This document shows positions 9,291-16,863 of a stretch of 64,000 nucleotides of DNA, piece after piece. A program made the position numbers and the translations under genes. Source of the DNA: Saprospiraceae bacterium (GTDB taxonomy: Bacteria > Bacteroidota > Bacteroidia > Chitinophagales > Saprospiraceae); the NCBI GenBank assembly GCA_016714895.1, contig JADKBV010000011.1, forward strand, positions 620,001 to 684,000, given 5' to 3'. The number at the start of each line of letters is the position of its first letter. Position 1 is the first letter of the stretch. A model generated the notes under the pieces. The model saw only the letters and a list, made by a program, of their open reading frames with translations, ran no database searches and was not told the origin of the DNA.

Positions 9291-9319
9291 GGCTTCAAGT
9301 TTAATTGAAGCCTTTTTTT
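9291..9319 (+). terminator. Rho-independent terminator of tRNA-Asp
   Basis: An 8-bp perfect stem, GGCTTCAA (9291-9298) with TTGAAGCC (9305-9312), encloses a 6-nt loop and is followed by seven Ts. The A-run before the stem can lengthen the pairing. Part of this sequence (CTTCAAGTTTA) recurs after the second tRNA-like copy, with the right arm lost. Confidence 0.9.
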
Positions 9320-9340
9320 ATTTTTATTCAATTCAAATTG

Positions 9341-9434
9341 AGTTTTTGCGGTAGTTCAGCTGGTTAGATTACATGCCTGTCATCTCGTCGTAAACGACGA
9401 GACGGGTTCGTGTTCCGTCCAGTCAGCAAAAACT
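9341..9434 (+). pseudogene. tRNA-Asp-derived element with rebuilt stems
   Basis: From 9351 the sequence repeats the tRNA-Asp gene (GTAGTTCAGCTGGTTAGA, then ACATGCCTGTCA, later CGGGTTCG and CCGTCCAGTC). The 3' half of the anticodon arm and the variable region are replaced by a 9-bp inverted repeat, TCTCGTCGT / ACGACGAGA with a 2-nt loop. The original acceptor stem is gone. In its place AGTTTTTGC (9341-9349) pairs perfectly with GCAAAAACT (9426-9434). The T-arm keeps five pairs, ACGGG with TCCGT, one of them changed from G-T to A-T. It cannot be a normal tRNA. It is either a decayed copy or a structured RNA or mobile-element end; it sits 52 nt before a broken GIY-YIG gene. Confidence 0.7.
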
Positions 9435-9486
9435 TCAAGTTTACTTACCCTCTTTTTTATTTAATTACTATTAAAATTGACTAATT

Positions 9487-9717
9487 ATGTATTTCGTATA
9501 CATTATCTACGGTCCGACACAAGACCTTTATTACAAAGGCTAAACGCAAAATCTTTCCAGAAGGTTAATGGAACATAATGAAGGGCTTTCCCGGTATACA
9601 TCAACCAAAGGACCATGGACGTTGGTTGATCAAAAAATGTTTGAAACAAAACGGGAAGCATTTTAACACTCTCCAAAATTAGGACCAATGGTTAAATTAA
9701 AAAAGTTCCATAGTTGA
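9487..9717 (+). pseudogene. GIY-YIG nuclease gene, broken by stop codons
   Basis: Translation from the ATG gives MYFVYIIYGPTQDLYYKG, a TAA stop at 9541-9543, then TQNLSRRLMEHNEGLSRYTS and TKGPWTLVDQKMFETKREAF. A second TAA follows at 9664-9666 and a final TGA at 9715-9717. This is the small single-domain GIY-YIG family of Bacteroidota: VYIIY and YYKG stand for the GIY and YIG strands, RRL carries the conserved Arg, and HNEG and the ETKREA helix follow. The C-terminal REKEIK-like segment is degraded. Two stops in the same otherwise recognisable frame argue for an inactivated gene. It follows the tRNA-Asp-derived copy directly. Confidence 0.8.
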
Positions 9718-9727
9718 TCCTTAATAT

Positions 9728-10333
9728 TTACCCCCTAGCCAACATGTCAAAAACTTCTTCCATCCAATCAAAGTTTTTAAGACCGGTTTTTTCTTCCGCA
9801 CTGCCATGAAATACCAATCCTGCGGGCGTAACCGCTAATAATGTTTTTTCTACCTCTGAACTATTCTGCCACGGAAAGTCCAGAAAACATGAATAAGATT
9901 GGTTCAGGCGACTTATGGTATCCACGTCTTCTTTTAAAATATCGGAAACAGGTTTTTGAGATTTTAATACAATATGTTGACCAATCGTCAAATCGGAATT
10001 CATCCAATCATGCAGTAGAACCTCGCGAAAAACCGTCAGATTCCGGTGATTTTCAGGAATAGAGGCAACAGCAGCGCCTATATGAATACTACGTATGCCG
10101 GTCTCCTGAAGGTAAAAATCCATTTTATCTTCATCGGGTTCAACATAAGTCTCCAATATATATTCCGGCCCTTCGAGCCAGGAAACGATTTCTTTGATAC
10201 GTGGCAGGTCACAAAAGTGGGGATGCGTTTCGTCCATACAAAATCCGATGTAGTCTGCTCCGGCAGCTGCAAAAAAACGGGCGTCAGTAAGATTAAAAAC
10301 ACCACTTATTTTTACCATTATATCCGTATTCAT
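9728..10333 (-). CDS. TrpF-like barrel protein lacking the catalytic Cys
   Basis: The product resembles phosphoribosylanthranilate isomerase, which catalyses an Amadori rearrangement in tryptophan synthesis. The N-terminus MVKISGVFNLTDARFFAAAG lines up with the TrpF start KICGI-x-x-LEDAL, and ADYIGFCMD with its second strand. The catalytic base Cys of KICG is Ser here. The LQLHG strand appears as IHIGA, and the C-terminal phosphate-binding GVE-x-x-PGxKD is altered (HGSAEEKTG). The Asp of CFLDFPW may match the general acid. I start at MNTDIMVK; MVKISG at 10318 is equally possible. The start faces the alkyltransferase-like gene with only 30 nt between. Other trp genes are absent nearby, so this is likely a repurposed paralogue. 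Confidence 0.7.
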   Translation of the reverse strand: MNTDIMVKISGVFNLTDARFFAAAGADYIGFCMDETHPHFCDLPRIKEIVSWLEGPEYILETYVEPDEDKMDFYLQETGIRSIHIGAAVASIPENHRNLTVFREVLLHDWMNSDLTIGQHIVLKSQKPVSDILKEDVDTISRLNQSYSCFLDFPWQNSSEVEKTLLAVTPAGLVFHGSAEEKTGLKNFDWMEEVFDMLARG

Positions 10334-10337
10334 ATTG

Positions 10338-10345
10338 TATTTTTG
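10338..10345 (+). promoter_or_regulatory. Candidate -7 element for the alkyltransferase-like gene
   Basis: TATTTTTG fits TAnnTTTG and lies 18 nt before the ATG at 10364. No clear TTG box was found about 20 nt upstream, so this is a moderate call. It lies in the 30-nt gap between two divergent genes. Confidence 0.4.
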
Positions 10346-10363
10346 TGCAAAAGTAAGGATTTC

Positions 10364-10696
10364 ATGAAGGAAGACCATTATTTTCAACGGGTTTATGATG
10401 TCACTTGTCTGATTCCCGAGGGCAGGGTCTCGACTTATGGGGCAATTGCTGATTTTTTAGCTCTGGGATCTGCACGTATGGTAGGGTGGGCCTTAAACAA
10501 TCTCAAAGAAGAACGGGCTTATGTTCCTGCTCACCGGGTTGTAAACCGCAAGGGTTTTCTTTCCGGCAAAAACTTTTTTAAACCGCCTCAACTTATGATC
10601 GACAGATTGGAAAAAGAGGGAATTTCGGTCAGTGAAGATACGATTATGGATTTTGACAAAGTGTTTTGGCATCCCCGGGAACTGGAAGGTTTGTAA
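10364..10696 (+). CDS. Alkyltransferase-like (ATL) protein, MGMT family
   Basis: The 110-residue product corresponds to the DNA-binding domain of O6-alkylguanine DNA alkyltransferase. It has IPEGRVSTYGAIADFLALGSARMVGWAL (helix-turn-helix with the Arg finger region), then VPAHRVVNRKG. In MGMT this motif is PCHRV with the alkyl-accepting Cys; here the Cys is Ala. ATL proteins bind O6-alkylguanine without repairing it and hand lesions to nucleotide excision repair; E. coli ATL has Trp at this site. I begin at the ATG at 10364, where homology starts, although the frame is open from 10046. It converges on the GLPGLI gene. Confidence 0.88.
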   Translation: MKEDHYFQRVYDVTCLIPEGRVSTYGAIADFLALGSARMVGWALNNLKEERAYVPAHRVVNRKGFLSGKNFFKPPQLMIDRLEKEGISVSEDTIMDFDKVFWHPRELEGL

Positions 10697-10710
10697 TCCC
10701 GGTTTTTAAG

Positions 10711-11454
10711 TTAATACCTGATGTCCCAAAACGGGTTTCGCCTTCCGGCGATGCTTAAGGCAATATGTTTTTTCTTTTTACTGTTGTATTCCTGATAAGA
10801 AATATTTTTCCCTTTAAATTTTTTTGGCATGGGAAGGGGTAGGTTTTCCTCTTTGAGTTCCACTTTTGTTGCCACAATGTGGATATCGTCATTATTATAA
10901 TTCAATTCAAGAATTGTTCCCGGCAAACCTCCAAAACCTTCGGGACCGCCGGAAAATTTAATTTTGTCGGTAAACCATGCGGTGATAACAATATCATACA
11001 CCGTATCGCGGGTTTCTGCTTTCATACATACATATCCGGCCACTTCTTTGAGTTCGTTGAGGATTTTCCATTTGACACGCGGTATTTCCTCTTGTATCAG
11101 GTATAGTTTTCCCAACAATTCTCTTTGGTCTGACGTAGTGCGGGTTTCATAGTTCCTGACAAACATATCTTCGTCCTCGCCCCAGGAATAACCGTAATTA
11201 TCTTCTTTTTCTTTGATTTTGTAAACGCTTCCGGTTGGGTTGAAGGTCAGCAGGTAATCTGTTCCTTGGTTATCCTGATCGTCAGAGCCCCAGGTGAGCT
11301 GGATTCTGTCTTTTTCTTCAGTGGATAAATAAGGCATCTTTGAGGTAACGTTAACCCAATAATATTTTTTATTATAGGTAACAGACCCTCCCTGACAATA
11401 TCCTTTCGAAACAAAAAAAGACAATAGTACAAACAAAATTATTTTTTGGTTCAT
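10711..11454 (-). CDS. GLPGLI family protein
   Basis: I start at MNQKIILFVLLSFFVSKGYCQ, a clean signal peptide; ATGs at 11472 and 11496 are in frame upstream. The family signature is the segment GFGGLPGTILELNYNNDDIHIVA (about residues 179-201). Upstream is the usual pattern of a KWKILNELKEVAGYVCMKA strand pair. GLPGLI proteins are periplasmic or surface proteins of Bacteroidota with unknown function, and they often lie next to TonB-receptor-like barrels, as here: the barrel gene ends 35 nt before this start on the same strand. An interaction between the two is inferred from gene order only. Confidence 0.88.
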   Translation of the reverse strand: MNQKIILFVLLSFFVSKGYCQGGSVTYNKKYYWVNVTSKMPYLSTEEKDRIQLTWGSDDQDNQGTDYLLTFNPTGSVYKIKEKEDNYGYSWGEDEDMFVRNYETRTTSDQRELLGKLYLIQEEIPRVKWKILNELKEVAGYVCMKAETRDTVYDIVITAWFTDKIKFSGGPEGFGGLPGTILELNYNNDDIHIVATKVELKEENLPLPMPKKFKGKNISYQEYNSKKKKHIALSIAGRRNPFWDIRY

Positions 11455-11489
11455 GACTGTTTTTTTATACATTAAAAATGATCTAATGT

Positions 11490-14315
11490 TTACCAATGAT
11501 TGTTTTTTGCAACGGAAGATTTCATTCCTTTGAGATTGTAAGAAAACGAAAGCATCACATATCGGGCAAGTGTGGGCGTCCGTGAGTCAAAAACCCGGGA
11601 AACAGAAGTGTTTTGATTAATGAGAATACTTTGGTTCAGGGCATCATACAAAGACAGTCTGATTTCTCCTTTATTTCCTTTGAAAATTTGTTTGTAAACA
11701 GAAAAATTGATAATCGGTATATTCTGAGCAATACCGTATCTGTCATTTTTGAAAATGGAATACCTCATGGTACCATTGATGAACCATCCTTTTCCGAAGT
11801 TTTGAGTGAGGTCCAGATTGTAATTCTGATTGACAATATTTTGATTTTGTGACACATTGATGTTGTATTCAGCAGACGAAAAAGACAGGTTGCTGCTTAA
11901 GTAAACGGCAGTCTTTTCGTTGGGTGTAAAATCAATATTTATGGATGGCGACCATCTTTCATTCAGGGTTTCATTGAGCAAATTATTGACAAAAGCAAAT
12001 GAATTTCCGGAAGAAAAATTGACATTGGTACGCATCTTCAGTTTGTTTCTTATGACGGGAAAACTCACCCCAACATTGGTCCAGAACTGAGTTCCTCCAT
12101 CATAATTGACGGGACGGGAGCGAGTGACCAGATTTTGGTCTACCTGTTGTTCGGTTATGATCTGGTCTTCATAATAGGTGTACCGGACTGAAGCGTTAAT
12201 ACGAATACCGTCAGCCGGCCACGAATGGTTAAACCACATACCTGCGCGGTGGTTTAGTGTAGGGACCAGATCGGGATTTCCTTCCGTGATATACAAAGGA
12301 TTTGAAAAATCCACTACCGGTAACAGGTTGTCAATCGTTGGTTCGGATACACTGATTTCGTAGTCAGCATTGATATACGTGTTTCGCGTGATATTTCCGC
12401 TGTATTCTGCGTAGGGTAGCCATCGGTAAAAACTGTTGTTTGCCTGACCGTTTAGCACAGCAGGATCCGGAGACCTGAAATTGCCGGAAAGATTAAAAGC
12501 CTGATAGGCCCCTCCGATGGTCACATTGTTATTTTTGTGAGAATAAGTAAGAGATGTTCCTGTACGTTGATTGACGATTTTGTTGTCATAAATCCGGCTC
12601 AGAAGATTATTTCTCAGGAGAATTTCACTGTTTTCCTGTTGATCATCGGTGATCCGCGTGCCGTTTTCCTGTCGCAAACTGTAATTGTAAAACACTTTCC
12701 AGAAGATTTTTTTAGAAAGCGGTTCGCTGAACATTACATTGGATTTAAGGACAAATTTATCGAGGGTGTCTTTATTAAATTGTTTAATAATCAGACTGCT
12801 GTCGAGGGTTCCGCCATCATTATAAAAAAAGTTGTCCGAAAATCGTTGTTGATCATCCTGAATATCCGTTTTCAAATAAGAAGCATTAAAACCAACAGAT
12901 CTTCCTGCTTTTTTGAATTTTTTACGCAACAGAATGGAGGTGTTCAACAATCTTCCGGCAAGGTCAGAGGTATTGTTAAACGTACTGCTGCTTGTCAGGA
13001 TCAGGTTATTTTTCAACAAAGTATTCTGACCGGTTTGGTCATTATTTGTGTGAACTACCGCTACATCTGCTGTGACAATTGCTGTAAAAAGGCTGTCAAA
13101 ATCATGTTGATATTTTGTTTCTGCCCGGTGATTGATACTGCCCCGGGTATCGTTGTTGTATCGGGAATTATCCAGATTAAAATCAGAGAGAAAAGTTCGG
13201 GTATCTGAAAATGTTTCTTTTTCATTGCCGGTATTCTGAAAGAAGTATCTACCGGAAAACTTATCTTTTTTATGATCGTAATTGTAATTCACTCCGGTGA
13301 TGATATTGGTGGGAAATCCACCGGAATTACCTGTAAAAAAGGCATTGCTGACTTTGTTTTCCAGGTCAGAACTTCCGGAACCACCAAAATACCGGGTAAA
13401 ACCACTCCCGAAACCATAATCATAATCATCGTCATCATCCCAACTGTTGGAGCCCATAAAATCCTGATAATCATCCCATGACAATCCGTTTCTTCCGGTA
13501 TTATTGGCTATTCCGACAAAAGATATCTGATTTATTTTATCAAACTTGTTGTAATTGGCTTTTAGTTCTCCGCGTGTGATCGACCCTCCGCCTAGGGTCG
13601 CTTTTCCGAATCCTCCTTTTTTAAATTCCTCTTTGAGTTCTACGTTCATTGTTTTTTCATCACTGCCTGTTGACTTGCCGGTGAGCAGAGCTTCTTCATC
13701 TTTTTTGTCAAAAACCTGAACTTTGGAGACCCCTTCAGCGGGCAGATTTTTGATAGCAAACTTTGGGTCTTCGCTAAAAAATGTTTTGCCATCGACCGTG
13801 AGTCTGGTGACATCTTTGCCGTCAGACTGAATGGCTCCGTCCTGACTGAGTTCGAGCCCGGGAAGGCGACGTAGTAGTTCTTCGAGGGTAGCGCCCTGAG
13901 GCACTTTAAACTGGCTGATGTCGTATTCTACGGTGTCACCACGAAGTCTGAGAGGTGCTTTAGCTTCTTTGATCACCACTTCCATCAGTTGAATGTCCAT
14001 TTCTGCCATGGAAATTTTGCCAAGGTCGATGATGGGTTTATTTTGGTAGGACAGAGGGATGGTTTTGGGAATATATCCGATATACGTTGCTTTGATGATG
14101 GTTTTGGTATCGGTAATGGATTTGAACTCAAATTCACCTTTATTGTCTGTAAGCGTGTATTCTATCAATACAGAATCGATGTCCATCAGCATGACAGTAG
14201 CGGCGATGAGAGGCAGACCGGATGTGTCTGTGAGGATTCCTGTTACATTATATTTTTGTGCAAAAGAAGAAGTAAAAAATGAAAGGAATAAAAAAATGTA
14301 TATGTTTTTCTGCAT
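11490..14315 (-). CDS. TonB-receptor-like outer-membrane barrel with CarboxypepD_reg domain
   Basis: I start at MQKNIYIFLFLSFFTSSFAQ, a good signal peptide; the frame is open to 14393. A carboxypeptidase-regulatory-like beta-sandwich follows (YNVTGILTDTSGLPLIAATV, about residues 21-105). Then comes a plug-like region (VKEAKAPLRLRGDTVEYDIS, then LEELLRRLPGLELSQDG and LTVDGKTFFSEDPKFAIKNL), and a long beta-barrel to the C-terminal strand VMLSFSYNLKGMKSS. About 941 residues is normal for PF14905-type proteins. These are thought to transport or sense substrates across the outer membrane. It is co-directional with the GLPGLI gene. Confidence 0.88.
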   Translation of the reverse strand: MQKNIYIFLFLSFFTSSFAQKYNVTGILTDTSGLPLIAATVMLMDIDSVLIEYTLTDNKGEFEFKSITDTKTIIKATYIGYIPKTIPLSYQNKPIIDLGKISMAEMDIQLMEVVIKEAKAPLRLRGDTVEYDISQFKVPQGATLEELLRRLPGLELSQDGAIQSDGKDVTRLTVDGKTFFSEDPKFAIKNLPAEGVSKVQVFDKKDEEALLTGKSTGSDEKTMNVELKEEFKKGGFGKATLGGGSITRGELKANYNKFDKINQISFVGIANNTGRNGLSWDDYQDFMGSNSWDDDDDYDYGFGSGFTRYFGGSGSSDLENKVSNAFFTGNSGGFPTNIITGVNYNYDHKKDKFSGRYFFQNTGNEKETFSDTRTFLSDFNLDNSRYNNDTRGSINHRAETKYQHDFDSLFTAIVTADVAVVHTNNDQTGQNTLLKNNLILTSSSTFNNTSDLAGRLLNTSILLRKKFKKAGRSVGFNASYLKTDIQDDQQRFSDNFFYNDGGTLDSSLIIKQFNKDTLDKFVLKSNVMFSEPLSKKIFWKVFYNYSLRQENGTRITDDQQENSEILLRNNLLSRIYDNKIVNQRTGTSLTYSHKNNNVTIGGAYQAFNLSGNFRSPDPAVLNGQANNSFYRWLPYAEYSGNITRNTYINADYEISVSEPTIDNLLPVVDFSNPLYITEGNPDLVPTLNHRAGMWFNHSWPADGIRINASVRYTYYEDQIITEQQVDQNLVTRSRPVNYDGGTQFWTNVGVSFPVIRNKLKMRTNVNFSSGNSFAFVNNLLNETLNERWSPSINIDFTPNEKTAVYLSSNLSFSSAEYNINVSQNQNIVNQNYNLDLTQNFGKGWFINGTMRYSIFKNDRYGIAQNIPIINFSVYKQIFKGNKGEIRLSLYDALNQSILINQNTSVSRVFDSRTPTLARYVMLSFSYNLKGMKSSVAKNNHW

Positions 14316-14659
14316 AGAAAAAATGTTGGATTCGAAATGTTGAAAATTCAAAAGGTAAAAACGAATTTCGGCAGGAAATATTATATTTTGCAATATGAAG
14401 GTTAAAAATAACTTTTTTGTTTTCCACAGGCAAACAAATGAAGAAAAGAAATGACGACTTGAGGGGGAGAAATATTGCTCATTTCTTTTTAATTAATTTT
14501 CATTTTAGAGTTTTTCACATTTTTTAAAAAAATAAAATTATATAATATTAAATTTCAAGCCACTTAATCAATGGTTACAACCATGTACTCAATCTAATGA
14601 TGACATTTTAATTTACTAACATAATTTTGAATTTTTAATATTTGATTAATCTGATAAGT
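14316..14659 (+). other. Divergent intergenic region between barrel gene and T9SS operon
   Basis: These 344 bases are very AT-rich and hold no convincing gene. A -7 element TAATTTTG for the plus-strand operon is at 14622-14629, with the ATG at 14660. On the minus strand a TACCTTTTG sequence lies shortly before the barrel gene start and is one base off the consensus spacing. Confidence 0.5.
14622..14629 (+). promoter_or_regulatory. Candidate -7 element of the T9SS operon
   Basis: TAATTTTG is an exact TAnnTTTG match 30 nt before the ATG at 14660. I see no TTG at the expected upstream distance, so only half of the promoter is supported. Confidence 0.45.
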
Positions 14660-15172
14660 ATGCGTTTAAGATATAGTTTACTGCCTTTTATTTGGGTGGT
14701 TCTTTTTTTTCAAAGCATGGTTGTTAAATCACAATCTTTAAGCCCGTCATTAATTTACAGCGCAGGACAAAAGTCTACAAATGCTCAATTTGGTACTCTC
14801 GATTATGCAATTGGTGAAGCTGTGATTTCGCCCACAACGACTAATATCGGGCAAAACCTTATTCTGACTCAGGGTTATTATCAGGTATATGTTATCTCTG
14901 TGACTACCGACGTAGAAGATGTAGGAATTTCCGATTCAAACATAGAGATTTTTCCGAACCCATCATCACACTACTTTACCTTAAAAAGTGATCTTCCTGT
15001 CAGATATACATTGTATAACCTGCAAGGGCGGCTAATTAAATTTACAGATACAGAAGATACCAAACATGAAATACATGTTCTAAATCTTAATGAAGGTATG
15101 TATATTCTGGAAACAACAGATTATAAAAAACAGATTAAAAAATCATTCAAAATAATTATTACCAAATCATGA
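14660..15172 (+). CDS. Secreted protein with T9SS type A sorting domain
   Basis: The 170-residue product begins with a signal peptide (MRLRYSLLPFIWVVLFFQ, cleavage near VVKSQ). I use the ATG at 14660; the frame also has a TTG 18 nt earlier. The last 80 residues are a type A Por-secretion sorting domain: IEIFPNPSSHYFTLKSD, RYTLYNLQGRLIKF, NLNEGMYILET, then a basic tail. The middle (SLIYSAGQKSTNAQFGTLDYAIGEA) is a short beta segment common in small T9SS cargo. The stop overlaps the next ATG (ATGA), so the three genes here are probably translationally coupled. It is likely exported to the surface by the type IX system. Confidence 0.9.
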   Translation: MRLRYSLLPFIWVVLFFQSMVVKSQSLSPSLIYSAGQKSTNAQFGTLDYAIGEAVISPTTTNIGQNLILTQGYYQVYVISVTTDVEDVGISDSNIEIFPNPSSHYFTLKSDLPVRYTLYNLQGRLIKFTDTEDTKHEIHVLNLNEGMYILETTDYKKQIKKSFKIIITKS

Positions 15173-16863
15173 AACATATTATTTTTTCCATCATCATCAG
15201 TGTTATAACCATAGCGGTATCTGGACAATCACCAACAAAATTCAGATATCAGGCTGTGGCAAGAGATATCAATAACCAACCCTATGCCAATACGCCTCTG
15301 AGGGTAAAATTTAGTATATTGGAAGGTTCGGCAAATGGTCTGGTCAGATATTCAGAAGAAACGACAGTTACCACATCTGAATTAGGGGTTTTTGATGCTG
15401 TTATAGGCGGAGGAACGGTACTTTCCGGATCTATGAATCAGGTCAGGTGGGATAGTTATGAACAATATATCCGTGTGGAAATCAATAAATCTATGACAGG
15501 AGGTAACTATATAGTCATGGGAACTTTACAATTACTCTCTGTGCCTTATGCTATGTTTGCCAATTCATCCGGAGGTGGGGGAGACGACAGTCAACAATTA
15601 TCATTATCGGGTAATGAATTATCCATTTCTAACGGTAATTCTGTAAACTTGCCTGAAAATACACAGTACCTCAATGTAAGTGGTAATGAGCTTTCTATTA
15701 CAGATGGCAATACAATCACTTTACCAGATAACACACAATTTCTCAACTTAAGCGGCAATCAGCTTTCTATTACTAATGGAAATAGTGTGACATTGCCAAC
15801 ATCCGGGCAGGGATATTTTGAATCAGCGGGAGGAAATGACATAACCAACAATAATAATGGCATTGTTTTTATCAGCGGGTCAGCATATCAGCAACTCTTT
15901 GTCTCGGGGGATAACGGTTCTGCTGCTATTTATGCTCAAAATAACGGAGGAGGACCTGCAATAAATGCGGATGGAGGAAGCGGTACAGGGATCATTGCAT
16001 CAACAACAGGTAATGGGTTTGCAATTGAAGCCAATTGTAATGGTTGTTATTATGCCTTACAAGTGGAATCACATAATAATAACGGGCCGGTTCGGGTAAT
16101 AGGTTCTGGAAATACAGGCATAACTTCTGATGGGTATATATTCGGTGATTTTAATACAGGAATTTCAACTTCAGGTCAGCTACTTGGTATATTTGGATAT
16201 AGTCCACCTGGATGGGGAGGCAGATTTGTAGGTACTAATGGCGCAGATGCATTTGGCGATATAATAGGAGTTCGGGCAGAAGGTGCAACCGGGGTTGATG
16301 CAGAATCTACAAATCCTAATGGCTATAGTGGCTGGTTTAAACAAAGACTACATGCCGATATCATGGAAAAAGGAAGTGGGTCATTTAAGATAGATCACCC
16401 GTTAGATCCGGCAAACAAATATTTATACCACTCATTTGTGGAGAGCCCGGATATGATGAATGTATATAATGGCAATATTGTTACAGATCAGGAAGGCAGG
16501 GCAGTTGTCACTTTGCCAAACTATTTTGAGGCATTGAACAAAGACTTCAGGTATCAGTTGACATGTTTGGGTTCATTCGCGCAGGTTTTTATTGAGAAAA
16601 AAATTGAAAACAATACTTTTATCATTAAAGCTGACAAAGCCGGGGTTGAGATTTCATGGCAAGTCACAGGTATCCGCAAAGATGCCCACGCTGATAAATA
16701 TCGTATACAGCCTGAAGTACATAAAGAAGACGAAAATAAAGGTAAATATCTTTGTCCTACATGTTTCGGCCAACCTGAAACAATGGGAGAACGATACAAG
16801 GACAGAACAAAAGAGGAAGAAGAATTAAAAGCTTTAAAAGAAAAAAGAAAATCTTCAAAATGA
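15169..16863 (+). CDS. Large secreted repeat protein, possible surface fibre
   Basis: The 564-residue product starts with a signal peptide (MKHIIFSIIISVITIAVSGQ). Residues about 21-135 form a beta domain (KFRYQAVARDINNQPYANTP to LSVPYAMFANSS) that I know from Bacteroidota surface and tail-fibre-like proteins. Three 24-residue repeats follow (about 143-210), each with LSxSGNxLSIxxGNxxxLP, then a Gly/Asn-rich stretch. A C-terminal beta domain has CPTC near the end, after which comes a highly charged KEEEELKALKEKRK tail. No T9SS domain is visible although the upstream partner has one. It overlaps both neighbours by 4 nt (ATGA), so the three proteins may act together. Confidence 0.7.
   Translation: MKHIIFSIIISVITIAVSGQSPTKFRYQAVARDINNQPYANTPLRVKFSILEGSANGLVRYSEETTVTTSELGVFDAVIGGGTVLSGSMNQVRWDSYEQYIRVEINKSMTGGNYIVMGTLQLLSVPYAMFANSSGGGGDDSQQLSLSGNELSISNGNSVNLPENTQYLNVSGNELSITDGNTITLPDNTQFLNLSGNQLSITNGNSVTLPTSGQGYFESAGGNDITNNNNGIVFISGSAYQQLFVSGDNGSAAIYAQNNGGGPAINADGGSGTGIIASTTGNGFAIEANCNGCYYALQVESHNNNGPVRVIGSGNTGITSDGYIFGDFNTGISTSGQLLGIFGYSPPGWGGRFVGTNGADAFGDIIGVRAEGATGVDAESTNPNGYSGWFKQRLHADIMEKGSGSFKIDHPLDPANKYLYHSFVESPDMMNVYNGNIVTDQEGRAVVTLPNYFEALNKDFRYQLTCLGSFAQVFIEKKIENNTFIIKADKAGVEISWQVTGIRKDAHADKYRIQPEVHKEDENKGKYLCPTCFGQPETMGERYKDRTKEEEELKALKEKRKSSK

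Noticed and set aside
9341..9434. Second functional tRNA-Asp gene
   Set aside because: The acceptor stem does not match, the 3' half of the anticodon arm is replaced and the D arm is weakened; it cannot fold as a working tRNA.
10046..10363. N-terminal extension of the alkyltransferase-like protein
   Set aside because: The extension is antisense to the TrpF-like gene; family similarity starts only at the ATG at 10364.
13989..14343. Plus-strand readings over the start of the TonB-like barrel gene
   Set aside because: They are complements of the barrel's coding sequence with no family resemblance or operon context.
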